A DNA stretch of 64,000 nucleotides from Opitutaceae bacterium (GCA_028284235.1 JANQSC010000054.1:248001-312000), one strand, 5' to 3'; numbered from the stretch's first letter, positions 26,006 through 35,885 are shown. Notes: generated by a model not told the origin, from the letters alone. Numbers and translations: made by a program.

Positions 26006-27376
26006 ATGTCCATAGAAGTAGATCCATATAAACGGAGTGGCAGCGATGTCCAGGAACCGCCATTTGGATTCAAGCAGGTCTTTAAGACTCTGGGCCCCGG
26101 CTTTATTATCGTGGCGGGAGTCGTGGGGTCGGGGGAGCTGATTCTTACGACCAGTTTCGGGGCTGCGGTTGGATTCACCATGCTGTGGTGGCTTCTCCTA
26201 GCTTGCTGGACGAAGAGCATCGTGCATGTAGAAATGGCCCGCTACGCCATCGTTTCGGGGGAGACCTTCATGCAGGCGTTCAACCGATTGCCGGGAAGAA
26301 TTTCGGTTCGGGGAAAACCGGTTTCCTGGTTTCTCTTTCTGTTTCTTTTCCTGCAAATACCGGGGATTCTTAGAGGAGGCGGCATCTATGGAGCGGTTGG
26401 GCAGGCTGCGGAGCTGATGCTGCCTTTTGGCGATTCCTTGGTTTGGACGGTTGTATTCGCAATTGGCGCTACCGCTATTGTTTTACTGGGGAAATATGCT
26501 GTCATTGAAAAGCTGTTACAGATATTAGTGGCGTTGTTTACCTTGATCACGCTCGTTTGCGCGATCCTTCTCCAATTTACCGAGTACGCCTTTAGCTGGC
26601 AGGATATCCGATCCGGTTTCACCTTTGCCTTTCCAGTGGCAGGGGTAGGGATCGCCCTGGCGGTTTACAGCGCGACAGGCGTTAATCCCGACGAAGTAAT
26701 CAAATACACTTACTGGTGTGTAGAAAAAGGATACACTCGATCGGTGGGGCCGCCGGACGAGTCGGAATCTTGGGTGAAGCGCGCCCGTGGATGGATTCGC
26801 GTTGTGCAGATCGACTCCGGTCTTACCTTGGCGCTGCTGACGTTGGCCACCGTGCCGTTTTACTTATTGGGAGCCAGTGTACTGGCTCGCTTGGGCGAAA
26901 AGCCAGAAGGCTTGGAGACGCTCAACGTGTTGTCCAATATCTACACCGCCACGCTCGGCGACTGGGCGGCGTGGCTTTTTTCGTTGGGAGCCTTTGTCGT
27001 GCTCTATTCCACCTGTGTGGCGGGTTTGGCAGGCGGTTCCCGCATTATTGCCGATCTGTTTTGCATCTTCGGCTTTTTTGATAAAGGAGATTTCAAGACT
27101 CGCCAGCGCTATTGGAAAGGTTGGGCGATTTTCGCTCCGGTGGCCTACGCTATTTCTTATTTCTGGGCTCCCAATCCGGTATGGCTGCTGGTGGTATCCG
27201 GAATTATATACGCCGCATTGATACCCGTTGTGACAGCGGGGACTATTTATCTTCGTTACAAGCATCTGGATAAGCGTGTAGCGCCTTCGTGGATCTCGGA
27301 TGGACTCCTTTGGTTTTCCTTTGCGTTTATGCTAGCGGTAGCTGGTTGGGTGGTCTGGCACCAATTTATAGCGTAG
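26006..27376 (+). CDS. Nramp-related membrane transporter, second copy
   Basis: 456 residues, about eleven TM helices. The TM1 region FKTLGPGFIIVAGVVGSGEL fits Nramp TM1, but GSGE (residues 41-44) takes the place of the metal-binding DPGN. TM6 reads VYSATGVNPDEVIKYTYW. Shorter than the 8722 paralog and with little identity outside the core helices. It follows the paired hydrolase-like genes after 81 bp. Since both Nramp-like genes are in the glycan locus and both lack the motif, a role in uptake of a sugar-derived compound is more likely than metal uptake. This is inference. Confidence 0.78.
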   Translation: MSIEVDPYKRSGSDVQEPPFGFKQVFKTLGPGFIIVAGVVGSGELILTTSFGAAVGFTMLWWLLLACWTKSIVHVEMARYAIVSGETFMQAFNRLPGRISVRGKPVSWFLFLFLFLQIPGILRGGGIYGAVGQAAELMLPFGDSLVWTVVFAIGATAIVLLGKYAVIEKLLQILVALFTLITLVCAILLQFTEYAFSWQDIRSGFTFAFPVAGVGIALAVYSATGVNPDEVIKYTYWCVEKGYTRSVGPPDESESWVKRARGWIRVVQIDSGLTLALLTLATVPFYLLGASVLARLGEKPEGLETLNVLSNIYTATLGDWAAWLFSLGAFVVLYSTCVAGLAGGSRIIADLFCIFGFFDKGDFKTRQRYWKGWAIFAPVAYAISYFWAPNPVWLLVVSGIIYAALIPVVTAGTIYLRYKHLDKRVAPSWISDGLLWFSFAFMLAVAGWVVWHQFIA

Positions 27377-27425
27377 GCTGGGATGGGTCCGCGTCATTTT
27401 GAAACCGGGGCGCGTATTAAATAAA

Positions 27426-27499
27426 GGAACCGCGAATGGACGCGAATATACGCGAATGCTGATGAGGTAGTGCGAGTATTCGCGTCCATTCGCGGTTCC
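27426..27499. repeat. Long perfect inverted repeat, family D
   Basis: Left arm 27426-27448 (starts GGAACCGCGAATGG) and right arm 27477-27499 (ends CCATTCGCGGTTCC) match perfectly over 23 bp with a 28-nt loop that contains another CGCGAAT. It lies between the convergent Nramp-like gene and the FG-GAP protein gene. Confidence 0.88.
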
Positions 27500-27531
27500 C
27501 AAACGGTGATGGCTCTGCGTAATCTAGAAAA

Positions 27532-30500
27532 TCAACGAGCCACTTGAATCAGCCGCAGCCGGTCGTCATTTACTGCGGCGAGGATTCCTAGGTTTCCGTT
27601 CGCGAGCTGGATCGTTTGCAGGGCCTTAACATCGCCGTCAATGAGCAGGCCGCTTTCTCGGGCGGGAATGGGATGGAAACGGAAAGCCTCCGATCCGGCG
27701 AGGAACAGGCCGTAGGAGGCATCGGCGCGCACGGTCTCCACCTCCGAGGCATGCAGGTTTCCGGCCAGAGTGAGGTCGTCGATACCGTCTTTATTGAAGT
27801 CGCCGATGACGATCCCATTGAGGGTGGAGATCTGCGACATTATCGGCAGTTCATGAAAGCGGAAATCTCCGTCCCCTAAATTTTCGACCAGGGCGTGCGA
27901 GAATTGGGTGGCTCTATAGGAATTGGATTTCTTCAAGGCGATTTCCCCGTAGATGTCAGCTAAGGTCGCCTGCCCGAATTCGTGGAAGGTTTGAAATTTC
28001 TGTGTGATGAAGGGCATTTGCCCGGACGAGCACTCGCGGCCCCGGAGAGGCCACTCAGTTCCCTTTTTGGTGTAGCTGAGCACGATATCAAGTGTGCCCG
28101 TTCCGTCGAAATCGTCGGCGTGCACCCAGAAAGGGGCGTCTGGCGAAGCCTTGTATTTGTAATTCAATCCCAGGTTGCCGGCGATAAAATCCATGTCGCC
28201 ATCCTGGTCGAAGTCGTGAGCTGCCAGGCTAAACCACCATCCTGGGGCGGCATCGAGACTAGGTGTATCCATTTTTTCGAGGCGTTCACCCGTGTTGCGG
28301 AAAACGGTTAGCGGCATCCATTCGCCGGTGACAACAAGGTCAGCGCGATCATCACCATCCACGTCTGCCCAGATGGCCGCGGTTACTAGCCCGAGTTTGT
28401 TGAAACCTCTTGCGTCCGTGGACGACACGTCGCGGAAGGCGCCCCCCTCGTTTTTCAGAAGATAGCTTTTAGCGGGTAGCGGATACCGCTGCGGCAGCAC
28501 CCGCCCGCCGACAAAGAGGTCAGTGTCGCCGTCTCCATCGTAGTCGAAGGGAGCCACGACGCTGTTGCTGCCGTTGCTCGCCAGTACATGGCCTGGGGCG
28601 AAGGAGAAACGGCCCTGTCCATCGTTTAGGTAGAGCCGGTCCTCTAGGAACGGATTTCCTGGAGGAAATTCGTTGCCGCCACTGGCCACGAAGAGGTCCT
28701 GGTCGCCGTCGTTGTCCGCGTCGAGAAAGGCGGCTCCGACATCCTCGTGACCGATATGGGAGGCGAAGGCCGCCCCGGGTCCGCGGTTAAAGCCTCCATT
28801 TTCCTGCTGCACAAACAGCGCGCCGGACTGTCCGGAGGCTCCCCCGACGTAGAAATCTTCGAGCCCGTCGCCGTCAACGTCCGCCACGGCAAGCGCGGGG
28901 CCAAAGCGGGACATCATATGGGGCAGCAGCGATTCTCTGGCAAAATCGTTGCTGGGGTTCTCCTGGTGCCGGAAATCGATTCCGCGGGCGTCTGTCACAT
29001 CGGTGAAGAGGTATTCCGGCTCTTTTTGGGGTCGCTCCTCGACCGATTCGCTCTCGTCGTAGTCAATGACCACCGTTTGGCCGCGCGTTATCGGCGCGAT
29101 CGATTGTCGACGTCCATCGGACCAGACGACTTCCAGCGAGACCGGCTGTTCGGCGGGAATCCCGAAGTGCAGTTCGGGCGGGACAGCCGATTGGTAGCCG
29201 CGGGTGGGGTGGTTTTCCAAAACCTGGATAAGATCCCCGTTTCGTATTGTTACCTTGGCTCCAATTCCGAACGGGTTTTTGTCCGGCCCGTTGAAGCGGA
29301 TTCGCGCGAAGCTTTCGGGACGCCGTTCGCTCGTTCGATTTTCCAGAAGGAAGGCGGGCTGATCGATGTTGTTTACTACTAGGTCGAGATCCCCGTCGCG
29401 GTCGAGGTCGGCATAAGCCGCGCCATTGGAGAACGAGTCGATGGCGAGGCCCCATTCTTCGCCCATTTTGGCGAAAGTGAGATCCTTCTGATTCTGGAAC
29501 AGATAGTTCGGTAACTTCCCCTCGGTCATGCGCTGCAGCGCCTCCTCCATCAGTTGGGTTGCCCGTTCCAGGTTCCCGGCTTTCTGGGCCGCCAAGATTT
29601 CGGTTTCCTGCGACTCGTACCAGATGGAGAAATCGTTGTTGGCGTGCTCTCGGCGAAAACCATTGCTCACGTAGAGATCTTTCCAGCCATCGTTGTCGAA
29701 ATCCGCCAGGAGCAGGGCCCAGCTCCAGTCGGTTTTGGCGATCCCCGCCAGCTGGGCGACCTCGCTGAAGCGTTCCTTGCCTCGATTCAACTGCAAGGTG
29801 TTCAGCATGTACTGGTGGTGCAGCCCCATGCGAACATTCTGATAGAAATTCTCTGGAGACATGCTGGCCATATTGGTCTTGGCTCGGTAGTGGTCTTCCG
29901 CCATCATGTCGCCCACTACGATGTCGGACAGGCCATCGTTGTTGTAGTCTGCGATATCCACACCCATTCCGAAATTGGAGATATGGTTGGTTGCTTCCAG
30001 GTTGACCTCGCGGAAAGTGCCGTCCTTATTATTTAGATACAAATAGTCGGGTTCGGCGTAGTCGTTGGCGACATACAGATCCGGCCAGCCATCCTCGTTT
30101 AAATCCCCGGCTGCGACTCCCAGCCCGAATCCCAGCCCGTTGCGCAGGATGCCGGACCGGCTGGAAATTTCGGTGAAGGAGCCGCCGTCGTTGCGGAAGA
30201 GCTGATCCCCGGCCCCCGGATCTACGGCCTGTCGGATTTCGGGCAAACCTTCGAGTGTGAGCCACTCCACATTGTGATTCAAGAGGAACATATCGAGGTC
30301 ATTGTCCCGATCCATATCGAAGAATAGGGCCTGGGTGGAATAGGCTGCCGAATCCAGGCCGAGTTCCGCGGCGCTTTCGGTGAAGGTTCCGTCCTGGTTG
30401 TTGAGGAAGAGCAGGTTTCGCCGCGCCTTCTCGTCCAAGGGTCCGGATTGGCACACGTAGATATCGAGCCAGCCGTCCGCATTGACATCGGCCATCGTCG

Positions 30501-30909
30501 CTCCCGTTGTCCAGTTGCGTCCGCCGCCTGTTCCTGAAGCTTCAGTGATATCCTCAAAGCGCAAATCGCCCAGGTTGCGAAAGAGACGGTTGGATCCGAT
30601 GTTGGCAGTGAGGTAAATGTCCGGAAGCCCGTCGTTGTCGATGTCTCCTACCGCAACGCCGCCGCCGTTGTAGTAGTATTCGTAGTTCATAATGTTCAAG
30701 ACCGCGCTCACAGGGAGGTCGTTGGAAAAAAGGAGCCCACTCTGGTCCGCGTCCTGCAATTCAAACAAAGGCGACGCCTTTGCTCCATCGGGATTTTCCG
30801 CTGCTTGCGCGGGATAGGCGACGCAGACGAGGAGAACGATTTTTGCGGCCAGGCGAACTGCGGCCTGCGGAAACAACGGCTTTCTTCCTCTAGGACTTGG
30901 GGAAATCAT
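27532..30909 (-). CDS. Large exported FG-GAP/VCBS repeat protein with ASPIC/UnbV domain (CRTAC1-like)
   Basis: 1125 residues with an N-terminal signal peptide (AAVRLAAKIVLLVCVAYPAQA). Many calcium-loop repeats of D-x-D-x-D-G type are visible (VGDIDNDGLPDIYL, ADVNADGWLDIYV, ADLDRDGDLDLVVNN, ADVDGDGLEDFYVGG), forming two beta-propeller-like halves around an ASPIC/UnbV segment at about residues 540-620 (FGIGAKVTIRNGDLIQV, RGYQSAVPPELHFG). Such proteins are extracellular or periplasmic and usually of unknown function; integrin-like binding is assumed. It is last in a minus-strand group after the UxaA-family and aldo/keto reductase genes (47-bp gap). Confidence 0.88.
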   Translation of the reverse strand: MISPSPRGRKPLFPQAAVRLAAKIVLLVCVAYPAQAAENPDGAKASPLFELQDADQSGLLFSNDLPVSAVLNIMNYEYYYNGGGVAVGDIDNDGLPDIYLTANIGSNRLFRNLGDLRFEDITEASGTGGGRNWTTGATMADVNADGWLDIYVCQSGPLDEKARRNLLFLNNQDGTFTESAAELGLDSAAYSTQALFFDMDRDNDLDMFLLNHNVEWLTLEGLPEIRQAVDPGAGDQLFRNDGGSFTEISSRSGILRNGLGFGLGVAAGDLNEDGWPDLYVANDYAEPDYLYLNNKDGTFREVNLEATNHISNFGMGVDIADYNNDGLSDIVVGDMMAEDHYRAKTNMASMSPENFYQNVRMGLHHQYMLNTLQLNRGKERFSEVAQLAGIAKTDWSWALLLADFDNDGWKDLYVSNGFRREHANNDFSIWYESQETEILAAQKAGNLERATQLMEEALQRMTEGKLPNYLFQNQKDLTFAKMGEEWGLAIDSFSNGAAYADLDRDGDLDLVVNNIDQPAFLLENRTSERRPESFARIRFNGPDKNPFGIGAKVTIRNGDLIQVLENHPTRGYQSAVPPELHFGIPAEQPVSLEVVWSDGRRQSIAPITRGQTVVIDYDESESVEERPQKEPEYLFTDVTDARGIDFRHQENPSNDFARESLLPHMMSRFGPALAVADVDGDGLEDFYVGGASGQSGALFVQQENGGFNRGPGAAFASHIGHEDVGAAFLDADNDGDQDLFVASGGNEFPPGNPFLEDRLYLNDGQGRFSFAPGHVLASNGSNSVVAPFDYDGDGDTDLFVGGRVLPQRYPLPAKSYLLKNEGGAFRDVSSTDARGFNKLGLVTAAIWADVDGDDRADLVVTGEWMPLTVFRNTGERLEKMDTPSLDAAPGWWFSLAAHDFDQDGDMDFIAGNLGLNYKYKASPDAPFWVHADDFDGTGTLDIVLSYTKKGTEWPLRGRECSSGQMPFITQKFQTFHEFGQATLADIYGEIALKKSNSYRATQFSHALVENLGDGDFRFHELPIMSQISTLNGIVIGDFNKDGIDDLTLAGNLHASEVETVRADASYGLFLAGSEAFRFHPIPARESGLLIDGDVKALQTIQLANGNLGILAAVNDDRLRLIQVAR

Positions 30910-30956
30910 GACAGATGAAAAGAGGTTACATTGCTTGTTCTATTGAGTTGAAGGGT

Positions 30957-31946
30957 TTAGATCCGTTGCGGCGCGTCAATATAGGTGGAAACGTCTTCTT
31001 CTCTGAAAATCCGGTCGATCTCGCTCTTGTCGGAATCGGTCAATTCCCAGCTAGCGGCAGACATATTGCTTTGCAGTTCCTCGTCGTTTCTCACGCCAAC
31101 CAGGGCGACGGTGACCGCGGGATGGCTTAACACCCAGGCCATGGCCAGTTGGGCGACGGTGCGCCCATGATCAGAGGCGAAGGCCTTCAGTTTTTCGACG
31201 ACCTTTAGTTCCTTTAAAAAATGTTCTCGCTCGAAAAGAGGGAGACCAAACGTGCTGCCATTGCGGCGCCAATCGTTGTCAGCGAATTCGGTATCCGGGC
31301 TAAACGCTCCCGCGAGGAGTCCGAAAGCGAGCGCTCCGTAGGCCATAAAGCCGATCGCTTGCGTTTCGCAATAGGGGAGGACTTCTTTTTCCATGCGCCG
31401 GTCGAACATGTGGTAGCCGACTTGGTTGGCGATGATTCTCCCGTGCGGCTCGCAGGCTCGCATCATTTCGACGTTGTAGTTGGAAACGCCATGGTGACGG
31501 ATTTTCCCGTCCGCTTCAAGCTGCTCCATCGCCGCCATCGGCTCCTCGATAGGCGTGTCGTGATCGCGGTAGTGGATGAGCAGCAAGTCGATGCAATCCG
31601 TTTTCAATCGTTTTAAGCAGCCCTCTGCCCGATTGATAAGGTAGTCCCGATTTGAATTTCGGCCAACGTTTTTGCCCGCCTCGTTGTAGTCCCAGCCCAC
31701 TTTAGTGACGATAGTCGCCTCGTCGCGTCGACCTTCGAGAGCGTTCCCGAGAGTCTCTTCCGCGACGAAGGGGCCATAGTCTTCCGCTGTATCGAAAAGC
31801 GTGATACCTTGATCGAGCGCGGATCGTATGGCCTTGGAGGCTTCAGCGAGATCCACCTTCCCGTACTGCGTTGTCGAGAGAGCCCAGGTTCCGAAGCCGA
31901 TGGGAGAGCTTGCGAGTCCGCTGTTGCCGAAGGTTCGTGATTTCAT
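30957..31946 (-). CDS. Aldo/keto reductase
   Basis: 329-residue NADP(H)-dependent TIM-barrel oxidoreductase, cytoplasmic. The catalytic tetrad is visible: D52 and Y57 in FDTAEDYG, K82 in IVTKVGWDY, and H125 in LLLIHYRD. The N-terminus VRGTLGNSG-like start (FGNSGLASSPIGFGTWALS) fits the YajO/aryl-alcohol or sugar dehydrogenase-like groups. It follows the UxaA-family gene after 12 bp and would be cotranscribed. In this setting it may oxidise or reduce a released aldose. Specificity is not determined. Confidence 0.9.
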   Translation of the reverse strand: MKSRTFGNSGLASSPIGFGTWALSTTQYGKVDLAEASKAIRSALDQGITLFDTAEDYGPFVAEETLGNALEGRRDEATIVTKVGWDYNEAGKNVGRNSNRDYLINRAEGCLKRLKTDCIDLLLIHYRDHDTPIEEPMAAMEQLEADGKIRHHGVSNYNVEMMRACEPHGRIIANQVGYHMFDRRMEKEVLPYCETQAIGFMAYGALAFGLLAGAFSPDTEFADNDWRRNGSTFGLPLFEREHFLKELKVVEKLKAFASDHGRTVAQLAMAWVLSHPAVTVALVGVRNDEELQSNMSAASWELTDSDKSEIDRIFREEDVSTYIDAPQRI

Positions 31947-31958
31947 GAATCAGGAAAG

Positions 31959-33596
31959 TTAAAGGGATACGCCGCGCTTCCAGGGGAGGAAGTCATCCTG
32001 TCCGAGCGCTACCGCTTTCGGGGTGTAATCGCCGCTGGCGGCTTGTACGGCGAGTTCGAGCAGCTGTTCTCCGAGCGCTTCGATAGTGCTCGTCCCTTGT
32101 ATGATGGGGCCGGTATCGAAATCGATGATATCCGCCATTCGGGTCGCGAGCTCCGAGTTGCTCGCGATCTTCAGGGTGGGGCAAATCGGATTTCCCGTGG
32201 GGGTTCCCAGCCCCGTTGAAAAGAGGATTAGATTCGCTCCAGAACCCGCCATGGCCGTAGTGGATTCAACATCGCCTCCTGGAGTGCAAAGAAGATTCAG
32301 ACCGGGACGCGTTACTGGTTCCGTGTAGTCAAGCGTAGCGACGACGGGGGATGTGCCGCCCTTTTTTGCCGCGCCGGCGGATTTCATGGCATCGGTGATA
32401 AGTCCGTCAGCGATATTTCCGGGAGAAGGGTTCATATGGAAGCCGGAGCCGACTGACTCTACGTGGGCAGCGAATCGGCGCATCAATGATTCGAAACGGG
32501 TCGCGGTTTCTGTATCCACAGAACGGTTAATCAATTCTTGCTCGACGCCGCAGAGTTCGGGGAATTCTGCGAGTATGGTGCTCCCGCCTGCGTGGACGAT
32601 TAGGTCGGAGACTCTTCCGAGCGTTGGATTGGCGGAGATCCCGGAGAATCCGTCCGAGCCGCCGCATTCCATCCCGACGACGAGTTTCGAAAGGGGAGCG
32701 GGCTCGCGTTCGAGTTCGTTTGCTTCGCCAAGGCCGACGAAGAGGCGTTTGAGCGCCTCGCTTAGCATGGATTTCTCTGAATGGGACTTTTGCTGGACAC
32801 GTATGTCCAGGGGTCGACTGTGATTCGGGTCGCGGCGGGCGATTTCCTCTTCAAGTTTGGATACCGTCGCGTTTTGGCAACCCAGACTGAGAATTGTCGC
32901 TCCGGCTACATTGGGATGGGTGATGTATCCGGCGAGCAAGGCGCATAGGGCATCCGCATCATCGCGAGTGCCACCGCAACCCATCCCATGCGTGAGGAAT
33001 TTTACGCCGTCGATATTCGGAAAAACACGCTGTTCCCGAGCGGTCTCGTTATCCAGCGATTCCGCGAGTAATTCCTCGATACTCTTTCCTTTGGAGCGGC
33101 GCTCAATTAGTCGTTTGACGAACTGGGAGTAATGGCTCGCTTTTGCGTATCCAAGATTCTCGGTCAGCGCGTCGCGCATTGCGTTGATATTGCGATTCTC
33201 GCAGAAAACCAACGGAGCGACGATCCAGTAGTTGGCCGTTCCCACGCTCCCGTTGGATCGGTGGTAGCCGCTGAAACGGGCAACGCTTTTGTTGCCGCTG
33301 GGTGTTTCCCAATCTAGATTGGCGATCCGTTTTTCGGATGAAAAGGCATCGCTTCGGTGCTCCAGATTATCGACCGTGAGCCTGTCGCCTGCTGCGATCT
33401 CCGATACAGCCGTTCCCACGGTAACGCCGTACATCGAGACGGTTTCGCCTTTTTTAAGGCGCGTTAGCGATACTTTGTGTTTGGCGGGTATTCTATCCCG
33501 CGTTTGAGCGTTGAACTTAAGCTGGGTGCCTGGGGTCAAATCACGAAGGGCTACTGCTACGTTGTCTCGCGGGTCGATCCTAAGAGCGTTTTTCAC
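31959..33596 (-). CDS. UxaA-family hydro-lyase (altronate dehydratase-like)
   Basis: 545 residues beginning with GTG at 33596. It has the N-terminal SAF-like domain (IDPRDNVAVALRDL through TVGTAVSEIAAGDRL) followed by the long C-terminal UxaA domain: NTRTHGMGCGG-type motif FLTHGMGCGGTRDD, TILSLGCQNA, VVGMECGGSDGFSGISANP, and LNLLCTPGGDVESTTAM. Conserved Cys/His/Asp/Glu residues in these blocks serve metal binding in the family. Members dehydrate altronate, galactarate or related sugar acids, so this would be a third sugar-acid dehydratase in the locus. First gene of the leftward operon. Confidence 0.9.
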   Translation of the reverse strand: MKNALRIDPRDNVAVALRDLTPGTQLKFNAQTRDRIPAKHKVSLTRLKKGETVSMYGVTVGTAVSEIAAGDRLTVDNLEHRSDAFSSEKRIANLDWETPSGNKSVARFSGYHRSNGSVGTANYWIVAPLVFCENRNINAMRDALTENLGYAKASHYSQFVKRLIERRSKGKSIEELLAESLDNETAREQRVFPNIDGVKFLTHGMGCGGTRDDADALCALLAGYITHPNVAGATILSLGCQNATVSKLEEEIARRDPNHSRPLDIRVQQKSHSEKSMLSEALKRLFVGLGEANELEREPAPLSKLVVGMECGGSDGFSGISANPTLGRVSDLIVHAGGSTILAEFPELCGVEQELINRSVDTETATRFESLMRRFAAHVESVGSGFHMNPSPGNIADGLITDAMKSAGAAKKGGTSPVVATLDYTEPVTRPGLNLLCTPGGDVESTTAMAGSGANLILFSTGLGTPTGNPICPTLKIASNSELATRMADIIDFDTGPIIQGTSTIEALGEQLLELAVQAASGDYTPKAVALGQDDFLPWKRGVSL

Positions 33597-33792
33597 GTTT
33601 TCAGGAGACGCCGGTCCCGTTTCCTATACAAGATCCCGTTCGGCGCAACAGTTGTGAGATGGTTGCGCGAGTGCGGGGGTAGACTTTCCTTATTGATTCA
33701 GCTCTCGGAAGTGGCGTTCTCCGTAAGACTCAGTAGGAAAATGCGTACAAAACATACAAAAATGCAGTATGCTTGCGATGGATATTCAATTT

Positions 33793-33815
33793 AAGTTACT
33801 TATTATAAATAACTT
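33793..33815 (-). terminator. Likely tmRNA terminator (AT-rich hairpin)
   Basis: The minus strand reads AAGTTATTTA-TAA-TAAGTAACTT: a 10-bp stem (one U-G pair) with a 3-nt loop, starting 3 nt after the tmRNA 3' end and followed by AAATT. Weak base composition lowers certainty. Confidence 0.5.
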
Positions 33816-33818
33816 AAT

Positions 33819-34178
<360 letters not shown>

Positions 34179-34375
34179 TAGCGCGAGCGAAGCTCGCGAA
34201 TTGCGAATGGTGAAGAGTGAATTGTGAAACGAGTTTCGAGATTCATTCTTCGGATTCGATTTGCCGGATGCCGAATGGGCATTCGTGACAAATCAAAGAA
34301 CAGGAAGGGCTTATCGACGGTTTGGGCCGAGAAATCAAGTTGAATGAGCGCCGCAACTTCGTTTAGCCTTCCAGA

Positions 34376-35881
34376 ATGCCGCTTTCTTCCTTCCCCGTAA
34401 TCGGCGCTAGTGCCGGCGAATGGATCTCCGGTTTCTGGTCCCAATACCTGGCCCCCCATTGGGAATCGTTCAAGCAGCTCTTCCTCGGAGAGGACCTGCT
34501 TATCCAGCTGGCAAGCGTCTTTGGCGCGTTCGTCCTGGCCTATATCGTCACGCTCGGGCTGCGCCCGATGTTCCGGAAAATCACCGAGGCGATCGAGGAG
34601 CGCGACGACTGGATAGAGGAATCCATCGACTGGGTCAGCGACAATCTGTTCCGCTTGCTGGTAGTGGGGCTGCTTTGGTCGGTTTCGCTCTACTTGGACT
34701 CCGCGGCTCTCAAGTCCCAGGCCGAGCAGGCGGAAGCGCCGAAAGTGGTGGAGTCCGCTCCGCCAGTCGTGACCGCGTCCGAGGAAGGCGTGGCGGTCGC
34801 CCAGGGAGACGCCGTGGCGGCCAAGGAAGGGGCGGACGCGCCCGCAAAGAACTACATTCTGGTACGAGCGGTTGCGAGCGTCATGACGCTCTTGCTGGTC
34901 TCCGGAGCGCTTCCCAAGCGAATCAAGCAGCAGGTCTACTACAAGACTCTGTTTTTCGTGCTAGCGGTCGTGTTGATTCTCAACCTGCTGGGCATCTGGA
35001 CGGTGATAAGAGGCGGGCTTGACGGTATTCGAATTTTCCCGATTTCGGAATCGGGGGAGACCAACGTCACCTTGCTTTCCTTCGTCAAGGGACTGCTCGC
35101 GATCCTTTTGCTCATTCCATTGACCGGTTGGTTGCTGCGGACGACGGAGTCGCGCGTTGGAAAGATGCAGGACGTCTCGCCGGCGTTCCAGGTCCTCGTG
35201 CTCAAGTTCATCAAAGTGGGAGTCGCGGTCGCGGCTGTCCTGTTCGCGATCAGCGCGATGGGGGTCAACCTTTCCACGTTCGCCGTGCTCGGTGGCGCCA
35301 TCGGCTTAGGTTTGGGATTTGGATTCCAAAAGGTGATCTCCAACTTGATCAGCGGAGTGATCTTGCTCGGCGACAAGTCGATCAAGCCGGGCGACGTGAT
35401 CGAGGTCGACCAAACCTACGGCTGGATCAACACGCTGGGCGCCCGGTACACGTCCGTCATCACCCGTGACGGGACGGAGCATCTGATTCCAAACGAGATG
35501 ATGATCACCGAAAAGGTGGTCAACTGGTCGTTCACCGACGACAAAGTGCGCGTCAAGATCGGGTTTGGCGTTTCCTACACGTCGGACATCCACAAGGCGA
35601 TGGAGTTGGCGCTGCGGGCCGCCAACGAGGACGCGCGCGTATTGAAAGAACCGACGCCGGCTGTAAGGTTGACTGGATACGGCGACAATTCGGTTGATTT
35701 CGAGATGCGAGCCTGGATTGTCGATCCGGTCGACGGTATCGGGAATATCCGAAGCTCGTTCTACATCGCGATCTGGGACCTGTTCAAAGAGCACGGAATC
35801 GAGTTCCCGTATCCGCAAAGAGACTTGCACGTCAAGCAGCTCCCCCCGGTGGATGTACGCGTAAGGCGTGAGGACGATTAA
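34376..35881 (+). CDS. MscS-family mechanosensitive ion channel
   Basis: 501 residues, inner membrane. Several N-terminal helices (LASVFGAFVLAYIVTLGL, LFRLLVVGLLWSVSLYL, FFVLAVVLILNLLGIW) precede the MscS core. The pore helix and its continuation read LGGAIGLGLGFGFQKVISNL, followed by GVILLGDKSIKPGDVIEVD and the beta domain (GTEHLIPNEMMITEKVVNW). A Glu/Ala-rich loop at about 118-160 separates early helices. The channel releases solutes on hypo-osmotic shock. Single gene; a family B repeat follows its stop. Confidence 0.93.
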   Translation: MPLSSFPVIGASAGEWISGFWSQYLAPHWESFKQLFLGEDLLIQLASVFGAFVLAYIVTLGLRPMFRKITEAIEERDDWIEESIDWVSDNLFRLLVVGLLWSVSLYLDSAALKSQAEQAEAPKVVESAPPVVTASEEGVAVAQGDAVAAKEGADAPAKNYILVRAVASVMTLLLVSGALPKRIKQQVYYKTLFFVLAVVLILNLLGIWTVIRGGLDGIRIFPISESGETNVTLLSFVKGLLAILLLIPLTGWLLRTTESRVGKMQDVSPAFQVLVLKFIKVGVAVAAVLFAISAMGVNLSTFAVLGGAIGLGLGFGFQKVISNLISGVILLGDKSIKPGDVIEVDQTYGWINTLGARYTSVITRDGTEHLIPNEMMITEKVVNWSFTDDKVRVKIGFGVSYTSDIHKAMELALRAANEDARVLKEPTPAVRLTGYGDNSVDFEMRAWIVDPVDGIGNIRSSFYIAIWDLFKEHGIEFPYPQRDLHVKQLPPVDVRVRREDD

Positions 35882-35885
35882 ATTC

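Noticed and set aside
33644..33667. CAAC-A-GTTG and CGCAAC/GTTGCG symmetry upstream of the UxaA-family gene as a fourth LacI operator
   Set aside because: The centre has one base instead of two, so the half-site spacing differs from the other three copies.
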